From: Epilithonimonas arachidiradicis
Lineage (GTDB): Bacteria > Bacteroidota > Bacteroidia > Flavobacteriales > Weeksellaceae
Assembly (NCBI RefSeq): GCF_003610695.1
Contig: NZ_RAQH01000002.1
Coordinates: 248,001 to 312,000 of the forward strand
DNA: 64,000 bases
Direction of reading: 5' to 3'
Positions 1 through 8,984 of the stretch are shown piece after piece (positions within the stretch are counted from its first letter, which is position 1; each line of letters opens with the position of its first letter). Below the pieces are notes generated by a model. It had not been told where the DNA came from and ran no database searches. It worked only from the letters and a program-made list of their open reading frames with translations. The translations under genes were made by a program, and so were the position numbers.

Positions 1-302
1 TAGATTTTCGAAGAATGCTGTTTCAGTTCGTTCTCAGGATAATAATGCGCTACAAAATAATCAAAAGCCACATCAACAAAAGCACCCGAATATAATCTCA
101 CCAAAGGACTGAAGATCTTCTTGGCTTCCGAAACAGCCGGGTGAGAATCTGTAAACGTATCGATGAATCTGTGCAGCCTGATACCTTCCTGGATTTCTAA
201 TGGAAAATTTTCCCGCTCATTGTTTTTGATAAAATCTGCGATCATATTTCCAACGATTTGTCCGTCGGTATAGGATAGAATAGAATGAGCGAGATAATTC
301 AA
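1..302 (-). CDS. acpH: Acyl carrier protein phosphodiesterase (AcpH/DUF479 family), 3' end cut by window
   Basis: Hand translation of the minus strand from 302 down to base 1 gives about 100 residues beginning NYLAHSILS and containing LHRFIDTFTDSHP, then a DVAFDYFVAHYY stretch. These match the start and the His/Asp-rich core of the ACP phosphodiesterase (DUF479) family, which removes the 4'-phosphopantetheine arm from holo-acyl carrier protein. The only start that fits the family's usual N-terminus is a TTG at 302-300; in-frame TAG lies upstream at 355-353. The gene runs off the left edge, so the C-terminus is not seen. It lies 37 bp downstream of radA on the same strand and may be read through from it. 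The product is cytoplasmic. Confidence 0.8.
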   Translation of the reverse strand, partial: MNYLAHSILSYTDGQIVGNMIADFIKNNERENFPLEIQEGIRLHRFIDTFTDSHPAVSEAKKIFSPLVRLYSGAFVDVAFDYFVAHYYPENELKQHSSKI

Positions 303-339
303 TGTAAACTGATTTGGGTTATAACTTTCAGAAATAAAT

Positions 340-1683
340 TTAGAATAATAATTCTACAAAATCTTCAATTTTACTGATTTCTTCAATTTTGATTCCGAAT
401 TTGCGCTTAGGAATTTTATTCAGATTTGAGACAAAAATCTTTTCGTAACCCAATTTTTCAGCTTCAGTAATTCTTTGTTCAATTTGGGCGACGGGACGGA
501 TCTCGCCACTCAGTCCAATTTCTCCTGCAAAGCAATATTGTTCAGAAATGGCAATATCTTCATTACTCGACAAAATGGAGGCCACAACTGCTAAGTCCAA
601 AGCTGGATCGTCTGTTTTAATTCCGCCTGTAATATTAAGGAAAACATCTTTCGCACCAAGTTGGAAACCTGCTCTTTTTTCCAAAACGGCCAATAGCATG
701 TTGAGCCTTTTGGAATCAAATCCTGTCGAACTTCTTTGTGGCGTTCCGTAAACCGCCGTAGAAACCAACGCCTGGATTTCCAATAACATTGGACGATTAC
801 CTTCCAAAGTCACTGCTACAGAGTTACCGGATAGTTCTTCGAATTTTTTAGTGATTAAAACTTCGGATGGATTTTTAATTTCTTTCAAACCTTGCGAAAT
901 CATTTCATAAATCCCGATTTCCGCAGTAGATCCAAAACGGTTTTTATTCGCTCGAAGTAATCTGAATAGATGATTTCTATCGCCATCGAAATTCAGGACC
1001 ACATCTACCATATGCTCCAAAACTTTTGGTCCGGCAATTTGTCCATCTTTGGTAATGTGACCAACCAAGAACACAGGAATGTTATTTCCTTTGGCAAATT
1101 TGATAATCTCGTTGGAACATTCCCTGATTTGTGAAACCGTTCCGGGCGAACTTTCTATCAATTGGGATTGAAGCGTCTGTATGGAATCGATAATCATAAA
1201 ATCCGGCTGAAGTTTTTTGGCTTCGTGCAAGATTTTTTCAACATTCGTTTCAGTAAACAGGAAACAATTTGGATTTTTGACTTCGGCTAATCGGTCGGCT
1301 CTCATCTTGATTTGTGATGCGCTTTCTTCCCCAGAAACATAAAGAATTTTTTTCTTCATCTTCAAAGCCAACTGAAGAAGGAGTGTTGATTTTCCAATTC
1401 CGGGTTCGCCACCAATTAATGTGACCGAGCCCAGAACAATGCCGCCACCCAAAACGCGGTCCAGTTCTTCGGAAGGTGTTTTGATTCTTGGTTCTTCATT
1501 GGTTTCAACTTCGATGATATTAATAATGGAAGATTTGGATTTTGTTACAACAGATTTTGTTGATTTTTCTACAATTTCTTCCACAAGCGTATTCCATTCG
1601 CCACAGGTTTTGCATTGCCCGTGCCACTGGGAATATTGTGCGCCACAGTTCTGACAGAAATATTGAGTTTTGAGTTTTGCCAT
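340..1683 (-). CDS. radA: DNA repair protein RadA (Sms)
   Basis: This is a 447-residue RecA-related ATPase that drives branch migration during recombinational repair. In order it shows a four-Cys zinc finger (C10, C13, C24, C27 in CQNCG and CKTCGEW), a Walker A motif GGEPGIGKST (about 91-100), the RadA signature KNRFG, and a C-terminal Lon-protease-like domain. The open frame reaches 16 codons further upstream, but MAKLKTQYFCQNCG is the family's N-terminus, so the ATG at 1683 is chosen. Length is normal for the family. Cytoplasmic; acpH follows on the same strand. Confidence 0.96.
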   Translation of the reverse strand: MAKLKTQYFCQNCGAQYSQWHGQCKTCGEWNTLVEEIVEKSTKSVVTKSKSSIINIIEVETNEEPRIKTPSEELDRVLGGGIVLGSVTLIGGEPGIGKSTLLLQLALKMKKKILYVSGEESASQIKMRADRLAEVKNPNCFLFTETNVEKILHEAKKLQPDFMIIDSIQTLQSQLIESSPGTVSQIRECSNEIIKFAKGNNIPVFLVGHITKDGQIAGPKVLEHMVDVVLNFDGDRNHLFRLLRANKNRFGSTAEIGIYEMISQGLKEIKNPSEVLITKKFEELSGNSVAVTLEGNRPMLLEIQALVSTAVYGTPQRSSTGFDSKRLNMLLAVLEKRAGFQLGAKDVFLNITGGIKTDDPALDLAVVASILSSNEDIAISEQYCFAGEIGLSGEIRPVAQIEQRITEAEKLGYEKIFVSNLNKIPKRKFGIKIEEISKIEDFVELLF

Positions 1684-1770
1684 TCTGCTAAGTTCCAGAT
1701 TTTTTTTCGAAAAGAAAATATTAAAAAACAAGTTTTGTTGTAAATCATCAGCTCTTAATTTTCAAAAGCT

Positions 1771-1778
1771 TAATTTTG
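1771..1778 (+). promoter_or_regulatory. -7 box (TAATTTTG) for slyD
   Basis: The octamer is a perfect match to the Bacteroidota -7 consensus TAnnTTTG and lies 48 bases before the slyD ATG. No TTG (-33) is found at 17-23 bp spacing, so the assignment rests on the -7 box alone. Confidence 0.5.
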
Positions 1779-1786
1779 TTCACGAT

Positions 1787-1805
1787 ACATCATAATTGAT
1801 GATGT
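1787..1805. promoter_or_regulatory. Inverted repeat in the slyD leader
   Basis: ACATCAT and ATGATGT form 7-bp perfect arms around a 5-base centre (AATTG). The repeat sits between the -7 box at 1771 and the ATG at 1827, so it would lie in the 5' leader or at the transcription start. It could be an operator or a small leader hairpin; no regulator is identified. Confidence 0.35.
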
Positions 1806-1826
1806 AAATAACTTAAATAATTAAAA

Positions 1827-2327
1827 ATGGCATTAGACAAAAATCAGGTTGTAACTTTAAAATATGTTCTGCATACGAATGATGAGAATGGAGAGAAGCT
1901 TTTTGTAGAAGAAACTTCTGTAGAAAATCCTTTGACTTTTCTTTATGGCGTAGGAATGATGATTCCAAAATTTGAAGAGGAAATCAAAAATCTGGCTATT
2001 GGCGACACAACTTCTTTCGAAATCGCACCAAATGAGGGTTACGGAGAAAGAGATCCACAGGCTGTTACACAATTGCCCGTTGATATGTTCCAAGGCCAGG
2101 AACTGCCACCGGTTGGGGCTATCTTGCCGTTGTCTGACAACCAGGGGAATAATTTCCAAGCGGTAGTTTTGGAAGTAACTCCAGAAGCTGTAGTTGTGGA
2201 TCTTAACCATCCTATGGCCGGACGACCATTGTTTTTTGATGTGGAAATCCTTAATGCACGTCCTGCAACAGAAGAAGAGCTGGCACACGGCCACGCTCAC
2301 GGACCGGACGGTCATTCTGGACATTAA
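1827..2327 (+). CDS. slyD: FKBP-type peptidyl-prolyl isomerase, SlyD-like
   Basis: This 166-residue cytoplasmic protein has the SlyD layout: a split FKBP domain (residues about 1-70 and 125-150) with an inserted chaperone flap, including FLYGVGMMIPKFEEEIKNLAIGD and the GYGERDPQAV stretch. The tail is short and His-rich (HGHAHGPDGHSGH), as in metal-binding SlyD proteins. SlyD proteins isomerise X-Pro bonds, act as folding chaperones and in some species deliver nickel. It has its own promoter and ends at a strong bidirectional terminator, so it looks monocistronic. Family assignment is firm; the metal role is inferred from the tail. Confidence 0.92.
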   Translation: MALDKNQVVTLKYVLHTNDENGEKLFVEETSVENPLTFLYGVGMMIPKFEEEIKNLAIGDTTSFEIAPNEGYGERDPQAVTQLPVDMFQGQELPPVGAILPLSDNQGNNFQAVVLEVTPEAVVVDLNHPMAGRPLFFDVEILNARPATEEELAHGHAHGPDGHSGH

Positions 2328-2348
2328 TAAAAATAATTATTGTAAAAT

Positions 2349-2374
2349 AAAAGCTCCCAAATTTGGGAGCTTTT
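2349..2374. terminator. Bidirectional terminator between slyD and the M4 protease gene
   Basis: A perfect 26-bp palindrome with arms AAAAGCTCCCAAA and TTTGGGAGCTTTT has T-runs on both strands. It lies between two convergent stop codons, so it can serve both genes. Confidence 0.9.
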
Positions 2375-2399
2375 GTTATTAAGAAGCTGGGATTTGCGA

Positions 2400-5168
2400 T
2401 TATTTTTTAATGAATTTTTGAGTGGATTTTTCTCCTTTTTTATTCACCAGTTCAATCACATAATTACCAGTAGGCAGTTGGTTAACATCGATCTTGTTTT
2501 CGATAGATTTTCCGTTCGCTACAGATTGACCTGCTACATTATAGATTTTGTACGTTGATTCTCCGGTTTCCTTTGCTTTGATATTAATTACATCTTTCAC
2601 AGGATTAGGATAAATCATAGTCTGGTTAAAAGAGTTGACATCAGAAACAGCTAACACGTCTTGGATATCAATAGAATAATCTTCTACCTGTCCATAAGTG
2701 ATTGTGGAACAGGAAGTTGGTGTCTGGTTGTACGCGGCCTGAACTCTTACTCTAACTCTACCTGTTGCTGCGGTGGCAGGAATTGTAAATGTTCCGGTAA
2801 CTGTTGCTGCAGAAGATGCTGTAGTCTGTGACCAAGCAGTTTCTCCTGCATCCGTAAACACGCCATTGTTGTTATAGTCTATATACAATCTATATCTTAG
2901 CGGATAAACAGTTCCAGACCAAAATGGTGTAATGGTTATTGTATAAGTACTTCCTTTAGTAACATCAGTCGACAAATAAGAAAAGTCTTCATAGCCTGTG
3001 CTTCCTGTACTTGCATTATCAATTGTATTAAGTTTCACGTTTTGTATTTTCATAAAGCTTGTATTAGAAGCCTGCGAAGTACAATAAATATTGCCTGTGG
3101 CCAATGTAGTAACTGGAACTGTGTTGCTGAAGGCGGATTTGTTACCAGCTTCATCTTTAGCCTCAACCTTGAAATTATAGGTTGTAGATGCTGATAATCC
3201 TGTAACATAGTACGATGTTTTATATGTTGTTCCCAGCAAGACGTTGTCTTTATAAACATTATAGCCGTCTAATGCAAAATTATCCGTAGAGGCATCCCAA
3301 GTCAAATAAGTAGAAACATTCGTAGTAGAAGTAGCGGCTAGATTGAGTGGGGTAGTAGGTACCGTTGTATCTGGTCCGTTTGGATTATATTTTGCACCTA
3401 AGCCAACAGCGTAGAAAGCATCCTGAGTCGCTATTGCTTCAGCTGAACCCGCTCCGTATAGTTCTGTTGCGGCCTGGATACCGAAATCTCTTGCATTCAT
3501 GTAAGTGGAATTGGGAGATAAGAAAGCTGTTTCCAGACGATAAACAATTTTAGATGCTTTTTCAAATCCGATTCCTGTTACACTGTATGATTTTCCAATG
3601 TCATTGGTTCCCGTTTTTCCTTGCACTAATACATAATACCAGTGGTTAAGAACACCACTGTTTGTGTGGACACCACAATAGTCGTTGGTATCTTGTCCTG
3701 GAGTAGCACAGCCTTCTGCAACTGTTGCCGGTTGCCAGTTGATACCTTTATATGTGTCTGGCTGCCCTGCAGATTTAGGATTGCTCATCGACCTTAAATA
3801 ATAAGGTGCATATAAGGTAATATCTTCACCAATGGTGAAAGCTTGTTTGTTAGGGAGATAAGTTTCTTCTACTACTGCTCCCCAAATATCAGAAAGACCT
3901 TCGTTCATGGCTCCGGATTCTCTTTGGTATGCCAGGGCTGCGGATGCAGAACAGACGCCGTGACCCAATTCGTGAGCCGTAACGTCAAATGCTGTCAAAA
4001 CATTGAAATTGCTTGTTCTGTCACCATCGCCATAAAGCATATAAGAACCAGACCAATAAGCATTATTGATATTACTTCCATAATGCACATAGCTTCTCAG
4101 AAGTGAACCATTGTTGTCATAACTATTCCTGTTATGAACATTTTTAAAATAATCATAAGTTTTTTCTACGCCAAAATGGGCATCCAAAGCAGCATTATCC
4201 CAAGTAGAATTGTCAAATTCCGTAGCAGTCCAATCATTATCTGCGTCTGTGAAATCCACAGCACCTGCAATCGCTGTACTTTTTTTTGCATTATAGGTTC
4301 TTACGCCACTACCTCTTGTAGTATCATACAAGATATAATTAGTTCCTGCGGTATTCAGAGAGGTTTCAATAGATTGTGTTCCACTGTAACGCGTAGCAGC
4401 GTTGCCAGTTGCCAGTTTTGAAATAGTATTTTTAAGTTCAGAATCCTTAACTTCAGAAACGATTTTGTCAGTATCGAGTTCGTTTTTTAAAACATTATGC
4501 TTGCTTCCGTTAGCGTGCTTGATGATCGCATCTGATAATAAAATCTGACCGTTTGTTGCATCTACATAGATATAAGCTCTACTCATTGGCTGTGAAGCGA
4601 AAACATCAAATTTATAAGCTAGAGCCAGTTTGTAACTTTCGTCTACCTGTTGTAGTGGAAGCAAAACCAATTCTCCAGCTGGCTTTTTATAATTATCTAC
4701 ATTGCTCTCCGCATCATCCCACATATATTTCTGCGCTCCAACATTTTGAATTGCTCTGTCTAATGCAGATTGTGAAGATATTTTTGGTGAAATACTGACA
4801 TTCTTCGTGTCGAAAATCTCACCATTCATACTTATAAGATTTCCGTTTTTGTAATGCAGATTGTAATTTCCAAATTCAACTTTGACGTTGTTGTAGTATA
4901 ATTGATATTTTTCATCCAGAAAGCTGCCTTTAGCATCTTTCTCCGATTTAGCAAGTCTAAGTTCTGTACCAGCAGGAAGCTGTAAAATCTCTTTAAATAA
5001 ATCAGTTTTTGAAGCCGATTTTAAGTTTGCGTCACTCTTAAATGTGACTAAACTAATATTCCTGTTTTTTTCGGTAATTTTCTTGTCAATGTATTCCTGT
5101 GCATTGGCGGATAGGGTGAATCCAAAAACACTACACAAAATACCAATTCGTAAAAGCTCTTTCTTCAT
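2400..5168 (-). CDS. Secreted M4-family (thermolysin-like) metalloprotease with FnIII, GEVED and T9SS sorting domains
   Basis: This is a 922-residue preproprotein. It has a signal peptide (residues about 1-23, ending ANAQ), an FTP-type propeptide (about 30-215), and the peptidase domain with HELGH at 399-403. E423 in NEGLSD is the third zinc ligand, 20 residues after the second His exactly as in thermolysin. A later CGVHTNSGVLNHW segment carries the expected active-site His. A fibronectin III domain follows (about 610-695), then a GEVED domain (IDYNNNGVFTDAGE) and a C-terminal Por sorting tail beginning IYPNPVKDVINIKA. Such proteins cross the outer membrane by the T9SS and act outside the cell; porU and porV for that route are at 29.6-34.7 kb. 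It appears monocistronic. Confidence 0.95.
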   Translation of the reverse strand: MKKELLRIGILCSVFGFTLSANAQEYIDKKITEKNRNISLVTFKSDANLKSASKTDLFKEILQLPAGTELRLAKSEKDAKGSFLDEKYQLYYNNVKVEFGNYNLHYKNGNLISMNGEIFDTKNVSISPKISSQSALDRAIQNVGAQKYMWDDAESNVDNYKKPAGELVLLPLQQVDESYKLALAYKFDVFASQPMSRAYIYVDATNGQILLSDAIIKHANGSKHNVLKNELDTDKIVSEVKDSELKNTISKLATGNAATRYSGTQSIETSLNTAGTNYILYDTTRGSGVRTYNAKKSTAIAGAVDFTDADNDWTATEFDNSTWDNAALDAHFGVEKTYDYFKNVHNRNSYDNNGSLLRSYVHYGSNINNAYWSGSYMLYGDGDRTSNFNVLTAFDVTAHELGHGVCSASAALAYQRESGAMNEGLSDIWGAVVEETYLPNKQAFTIGEDITLYAPYYLRSMSNPKSAGQPDTYKGINWQPATVAEGCATPGQDTNDYCGVHTNSGVLNHWYYVLVQGKTGTNDIGKSYSVTGIGFEKASKIVYRLETAFLSPNSTYMNARDFGIQAATELYGAGSAEAIATQDAFYAVGLGAKYNPNGPDTTVPTTPLNLAATSTTNVSTYLTWDASTDNFALDGYNVYKDNVLLGTTYKTSYYVTGLSASTTYNFKVEAKDEAGNKSAFSNTVPVTTLATGNIYCTSQASNTSFMKIQNVKLNTIDNASTGSTGYEDFSYLSTDVTKGSTYTITITPFWSGTVYPLRYRLYIDYNNNGVFTDAGETAWSQTTASSAATVTGTFTIPATAATGRVRVRVQAAYNQTPTSCSTITYGQVEDYSIDIQDVLAVSDVNSFNQTMIYPNPVKDVINIKAKETGESTYKIYNVAGQSVANGKSIENKIDVNQLPTGNYVIELVNKKGEKSTQKFIKK

Positions 5169-5273
5169 ATACTAGGTATTAAATTTCGAGCCAATTTAGT
5201 GAATTTTTTAATGAATGTATAAGAATTGTGATGAATTATGTTTAGGATTTTAATCAAAAGTAATTTAAATAAT

Positions 5274-5299
5274 AAATCCAACAAAATTTTGTTGGATTT
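5274..5299 (-). terminator. Terminator downstream of pepD
   Basis: A perfect palindrome with arms AAATCCAACAAAA and TTTTGTTGGATTT lies 12 bases beyond the pepD stop on the minus strand. The stem is long and A/T-edged, as in other terminators here. Confidence 0.8.
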
Positions 5300-5311
5300 A
5301 AAATTGAATTA

Positions 5312-6754
5312 TTAATTCTTGATTGGAATATTCCTCAAAATATCCTGCGTGTATGTCCAGAATTTTTGAACAGATGGTATATTGGCTCTTTCGTCTGGAG
5401 AATGTGCGCCTTTGATGGTTGGTCCAAAACTCACCATTTCCATTTTTGGGTAATTGGCACCAATGATTCCACATTCAAGACCAGCGTGGCAAGCGACAAC
5501 TAAAGGTTTTTCTCCGAAATTGTTTTCATAAAGTTCTGTCATTACCTTGATGATTTCTGCTTCTGGTTTTGGTTTCCAGCCTGGATATGAGCCTCCGAAT
5601 TCCGTTTTCAAAGAATTACTTTCGAATGCCGATTTCAATTGATTCGCTACTTCCCATTTTGTAGATTCTACAGATGAACGGGTTAAGTTTAAAATCTTGA
5701 CTTCTCCATTTTTCAGTTCAACTCTAGCGACGTTGTTTGATGCTTCCACCAAGCCTTCAACATCCGGACTCATTCGGTAAACGCCATTGTGCGCTGCATT
5801 GATTGCAAAAACTATTTTCTTCGAATTTTCAACAGAAATTGCTTTCTCTGATGAATCTATTTTTTCAATATTGATAACTAAATCTTTTTCTAATGAAGCG
5901 AATTCTTCCAAAATATCAGATTTCAATTGCTCAATTTTTGAAGAAAAATCTTCTGAATTGTTAACTGAAATAATTGCTTTCGCTTCTCTTGGAATAGCAT
6001 TTCTCAAACTTCCACCATCGATAGAAATTAACTGGATTTGATTGTCTAATCCTAAAAACAAGAATCTTCCCAATAATTTATTTGAGTTTCCAAGACCTTT
6101 GTGAATATCCATTCCGGAATGTCCACCTTGCAAACCTTTGATTTCAATTTTGAAAGTTTCGTCTTTTGCATCCTCCAAATCAAATTTAGCAGAAGCTGTT
6201 ACATCCACACCACCAGCACAACCAATATCGATTTCGTCGTCTTCTTCGGTATCAAGATTTAAAAGAATTTCACCTTTCAATTGCCCTGGTTTCAAAGCTA
6301 AAGCACCAGTCATTCCGGTTTCTTCATCAATCGTAAAAAGTGCTTCCAATTCCGGGTGTGCTATGTCGTTGCTTTCTAAAATTGACATAATCGTAGCAAC
6401 GCCCAAACCGTTGTCAGCGCCCAAAGTTGTTCCCTTTGCTCTTACCCAATCGCCGTCCACATACATTTGGATTCCCTGAGTTTCAAAATCAAAATCGACA
6501 TCGTTATTTTTTTGGCAAACCATATCAAGGTGCGATTGCATTATGATGGGCGTTCGGTTCTCCATTCCCTGAGTTGCAGGTTTTGTGATGATGACATTTC
6601 CAACTTCGTCAACCGTTGTAGGTAATCCCAGTTTTTCCCCGAATTCTTTTATGAATTGTATAACTTTTTCTTCCTTTTTTGATGGTCTCGGAACCGAATT
6701 GAGTGCTGCGAAATTCTTCCATATCACTTTTGGCTCCAGTTGTGAATATTCCAT
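5312..6754 (-). CDS. pepD: Aminoacyl-histidine dipeptidase (PepD-type, M20 family)
   Basis: This 480-residue cytoplasmic metallopeptidase hydrolyses dipeptides such as Xaa-His. M20 zinc-site segments appear in order: SHLDMVCQKN (His/Asp), LGADNGLGVA (bridging Asp), DEETGMTGA (catalytic and ligand Glu) and the late LECGIIG and GPTIKGAHSPDE segments (Glu, His). Length fits the family. The frame allows a start nine codons upstream (6781), but MEYSQLEPKVIWKNF is the usual N-terminus, so 6754 is preferred. It is followed by a perfect terminator palindrome and is separate from ahcY upstream. Confidence 0.92.
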   Translation of the reverse strand: MEYSQLEPKVIWKNFAALNSVPRPSKKEEKVIQFIKEFGEKLGLPTTVDEVGNVIITKPATQGMENRTPIIMQSHLDMVCQKNNDVDFDFETQGIQMYVDGDWVRAKGTTLGADNGLGVATIMSILESNDIAHPELEALFTIDEETGMTGALALKPGQLKGEILLNLDTEEDDEIDIGCAGGVDVTASAKFDLEDAKDETFKIEIKGLQGGHSGMDIHKGLGNSNKLLGRFLFLGLDNQIQLISIDGGSLRNAIPREAKAIISVNNSEDFSSKIEQLKSDILEEFASLEKDLVINIEKIDSSEKAISVENSKKIVFAINAAHNGVYRMSPDVEGLVEASNNVARVELKNGEVKILNLTRSSVESTKWEVANQLKSAFESNSLKTEFGGSYPGWKPKPEAEIIKVMTELYENNFGEKPLVVACHAGLECGIIGANYPKMEMVSFGPTIKGAHSPDERANIPSVQKFWTYTQDILRNIPIKN

Positions 6755-6883
6755 TTTTTTTGAAATTTTTTGAAGTGGCAAGTTACTAATTAATGGGCTA
6801 TTTTTGAAAGCTTATTATCATTAATGGTCATTCTTTTTCTTCGCTTTGAACCAGAATATCCTTTAATTTTTTTATCAGAGAAA

Positions 6884-6912
6884 CAAAAAAACTCCCCAAA
6901 AATGGAGAGTTT
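6884..6912 (-). terminator. Terminator downstream of ahcY
   Basis: On the minus strand the sequence reads AAACTCTCC, a loop, GGGGAGTTT and a T-run. The 9-bp stem has one non-canonical position. It lies just past the ahcY stop. Confidence 0.75.
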
Positions 6913-6927
6913 ATATTATGTTGAGAT

Positions 6928-6950
6928 CCTTCGACAAACTCAGGATGACA
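6928..6950. repeat. Dispersed short repeat (CTTCGAC...CTCAG...TGACA family), copy 1
   Basis: This copy reads CCTTCGACAAACTCAGGATGACA-like sequence directly before the ahcY stop codon. Two related copies lie at 9078-9100 (other strand) and 58369-58391. All three are next to gene ends and share CTTCGAC, CTCAG and TGACA at the same spacing. Confidence 0.6.
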
Positions 6951-6954
6951 ATTC

Positions 6955-8268
6955 TTAGTATCTGTAATACTCAGGTTTGAAAGGACCTTTCACATCAACA
7001 CCGATATACTCAGCTTGTTCAGGAGAAAGAGTTTCCAATTCTACGCTTAATTTCTTAAGGTGAAGAGCAGCTACTTTTTCATCTAAATGTTTTGGCAACA
7101 TATAAACTTCGTTTCCGTAAGCTTCAGAATTATTCCAAAGTTCGATCTGAGCCAAAGTCTGGTTAGAGAAAGAGTTAGACATTACGAAAGATGGGTGACC
7201 GGTTGCGCAACCAAGATTTACCAATCTACCTTCAGCAAGAATGATAACTTCCTTACCTTCAATAGTATAGATGTCAACTTGAGGCTTCACTTCAGATTTA
7301 GTAGAACCGTAGTTTTTGTTCAACCAAGCCATATCGATTTCGTTATCGAAGTGTCCGATGTTACAAACGATCGCTTTGTCTTTCATTTTAAGGAAATGCT
7401 CGCCTCTTACGATGTTGAAGTTACCTGTTGTAGTAATGATGATATCTGCGTTATCAACGACAGTATCCAATCTTTTCACTTCATAACCGTCCATTGCAGC
7501 TTGTAACGCACAAATTGGATCGATTTCCGTAACTGTAACGATAGAACCGGCTCCTCTGAAAGATGCAGCAGTACCTTTACCTACGTCTCCGTATCCGCAA
7601 ACTACCACTCTTTTTCCAGCCAACATTACGTCTGTAGCTCTTCTTACAGCATCTACTGCAGATTCTTTACATCCGTATTTATTGTCGAATTTAGATTTAG
7701 TAACTGAATCGTTTACGTTGATTGCAGGCATTACCAAAGTTCCGTTCTTCATTCTTTCGTACAATCTGTGAACTCCTGTTGTAGTTTCTTCAGAAAGTCC
7801 TTTGATTCCGGCAGTAAGTTCAGGGTATTTATCAAAAACCATATTCGTTAAATCACCACCGTCATCCAAGATCATATTCAATGGCTTTCTGTCTTCACCA
7901 AAGAAAATAGTCTGCTCTATACACCAATCAAATTCTTCTTCGTTTAGACCTTTCCAAGCGTAAACCGGAATTCCTGCGGCGGCGATTGCAGCAGCAGCAT
8001 GATCCTGTGTAGAGAAAATATTACAAGAAGACCAAGTCACTTCAGCTCCTAAAGCTACCAAAGTCTCGATAAGCACAGCCGTTTGGATCGTCATGTGAAG
8101 ACATCCAGCGATTCTTGCACCTTTTAACGGTTGAGACGGTCCGTATTCTTCACGGATAGCCATCAAACCAGGCATTTCTGCTTCTGCAAGAGTAATTTCT
8201 TTTCTTCCCCATTCTGCCAGGGAAATATCCTTCACTTTGTAAGGAACGTATTGTGTTGTAGTACTCAT
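6955..8268 (-). CDS. ahcY: Adenosylhomocysteinase
   Basis: This 437-residue NAD-dependent enzyme hydrolyses S-adenosylhomocysteine to adenosine and homocysteine and so keeps methylation running. Visible marks are the N-terminal substrate domain with [14 protein letters not shown], the Rossmann motif [14 protein letters not shown], and the family C-terminus PFKPEYYRY. The frame extends 14 codons upstream, but [21 protein letters not shown] is the family N-terminus, placing the ATG at 8268. It has a full TTG-N18-TAATTTTG promoter upstream and its own terminator, so it is monocistronic. Cytoplasmic. Confidence 0.97.
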   Translation of the reverse strand: MSTTTQYVPYKVKDISLAEWGRKEITLAEAEMPGLMAIREEYGPSQPLKGARIAGCLHMTIQTAVLIETLVALGAEVTWSSCNIFSTQDHAAAAIAAAGIPVYAWKGLNEEEFDWCIEQTIFFGEDRKPLNMILDDGGDLTNMVFDKYPELTAGIKGLSEETTTGVHRLYERMKNGTLVMPAINVNDSVTKSKFDNKYGCKESAVDAVRRATDVMLAGKRVVVCGYGDVGKGTAASFRGAGSIVTVTEIDPICALQAAMDGYEVKRLDTVVDNADIIITTTGNFNIVRGEHFLKMKDKAIVCNIGHFDNEIDMAWLNKNYGSTKSEVKPQVDIYTIEGKEVIILAEGRLVNLGCATGHPSFVMSNSFSNQTLAQIELWNNSEAYGNEVYMLPKHLDEKVAALHLKKLSVELETLSPEQAEYIGVDVKGPFKPEYYRY

Positions 8269-8307
8269 ATGTAAATGAATAAGTTTAAATTCAACGATAA
8301 TAAGTTG

Positions 8308-8336
8308 CAAAATTACGATTAATAATTTAGATACAA
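8308..8336 (-). promoter_or_regulatory. Bacteroidota-type promoter of ahcY
   Basis: On the minus strand TTG (8336-8334) is followed after 18 bases by TAATTTTG (8315-8308). This fits the TTG-N17-23-TAnnTTTG consensus and leaves about 39 bases to the ahcY ATG at 8268. Confidence 0.7.
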
Positions 8337-8384
8337 ATAATGCTGCTTAAACTTAATTGATATGATAAGTTGCATAACAAAAAT

Positions 8385-8407
8385 TTATTTAGTTTAAATC
8401 TAAATAA
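8385..8407. promoter_or_regulatory. Fur-type palindrome upstream of the HugZ-like gene
   Basis: TTATTTAG and CTAAATAA are perfect 8-bp arms around a 7-base centre (TTTAAAT). The inner 19 bases follow the pattern ATTTAG-N7-CTAAAT, which I recall as the Fur box form described for Riemerella, another Weeksellaceae genus. The palindrome ends one base before the -7 box, so a bound repressor would block the promoter. Confidence 0.6.
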
Positions 8408-8408
8408 C

Positions 8409-8416
8409 TATTTTTG
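8409..8416 (+). promoter_or_regulatory. -7 box (TATTTTTG) of the HugZ-like gene
   Basis: A perfect TAnnTTTG match starts two bases after the Fur-type palindrome and lies 20 bases before the ATG at 8437. No TTG at the right distance is seen, because the palindrome occupies the -33 region. Confidence 0.6.
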
Positions 8417-8436
8417 TGACATCAAAAAAATATATT

Positions 8437-8961
8437 ATGAGTGAACATACAGAAGAAGCAAAGAGACAGGCTAAACCAGTTGCTCCAAAAGTAAAAGAAT
8501 TAATTGCTAAAACGTTAAGTGTAACTTTGGCAACTGTAGATGCAGAAGGAACACCGAACGCTAGTTATGCACCATTCGTAGAAATCGATAACAAATTCTA
8601 TATTTTGGTTTCTTTTATGGCTAAGCACACCAAAAATCTTGCTGAGGGTAGGAAAGTGTCTGCAATGTTCATCGAGGATGAGTCTGCTACGAAACAAATC
8701 TATGCAAGAGAAAGATTGACAGTTGAAGTTTCTACTTCTCAAATCGAAAGAGATTCTGATGATTGGAATAACATCGTTGGTAAACTAAAAGAAAGACACG
8801 GAAAAATCGTAGATGTTTTGAATGAAATGACTGATTTTATTCTAATTGCACTACATCCTGTAAAAGGTGCTTATGTGAACGGATTCGGAAGTGCTTATTT
8901 CGTAGATGCCAATCTGGAAATTATGGAACACAGAAACGATATCAATCACACACAGAAATAG
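8437..8961 (+). CDS. HugZ/HutZ-like haem-utilisation protein (PNPOx-like split-barrel family)
   Basis: This is a 174-residue cytoplasmic protein with the flavin-binding split-barrel fold. The stretch TLSVTLATVDAEGTPNASYAPFV is the barrel start, and VNGFGSAYFVDAN near residues 145-157 matches the GFG-A segment typical of HugZ and HutZ, which bind haem and take part in its degradation for iron. A GTG at 8416 would add seven residues, but it is the last base of the -7 box, so the ATG at 8437 is chosen. The Fur-type palindrome immediately upstream supports an iron-repressed role. It could also be a general pyridoxamine-phosphate-oxidase-like protein; the haem role is inferred from the motif plus operator. 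Confidence 0.82.
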   Translation: MSEHTEEAKRQAKPVAPKVKELIAKTLSVTLATVDAEGTPNASYAPFVEIDNKFYILVSFMAKHTKNLAEGRKVSAMFIEDESATKQIYARERLTVEVSTSQIERDSDDWNNIVGKLKERHGKIVDVLNEMTDFILIALHPVKGAYVNGFGSAYFVDANLEIMEHRNDINHTQK

Positions 8962-8984
8962 TACCGTTTTCAAATATATACGAG

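Noticed and set aside
7087-7506. Long plus-strand open frame opposite ahcY
   Set aside because: It lies wholly inside ahcY, a strongly conserved gene, and its product has no recognisable features; the same holds for other opposite-strand frames inside large genes.
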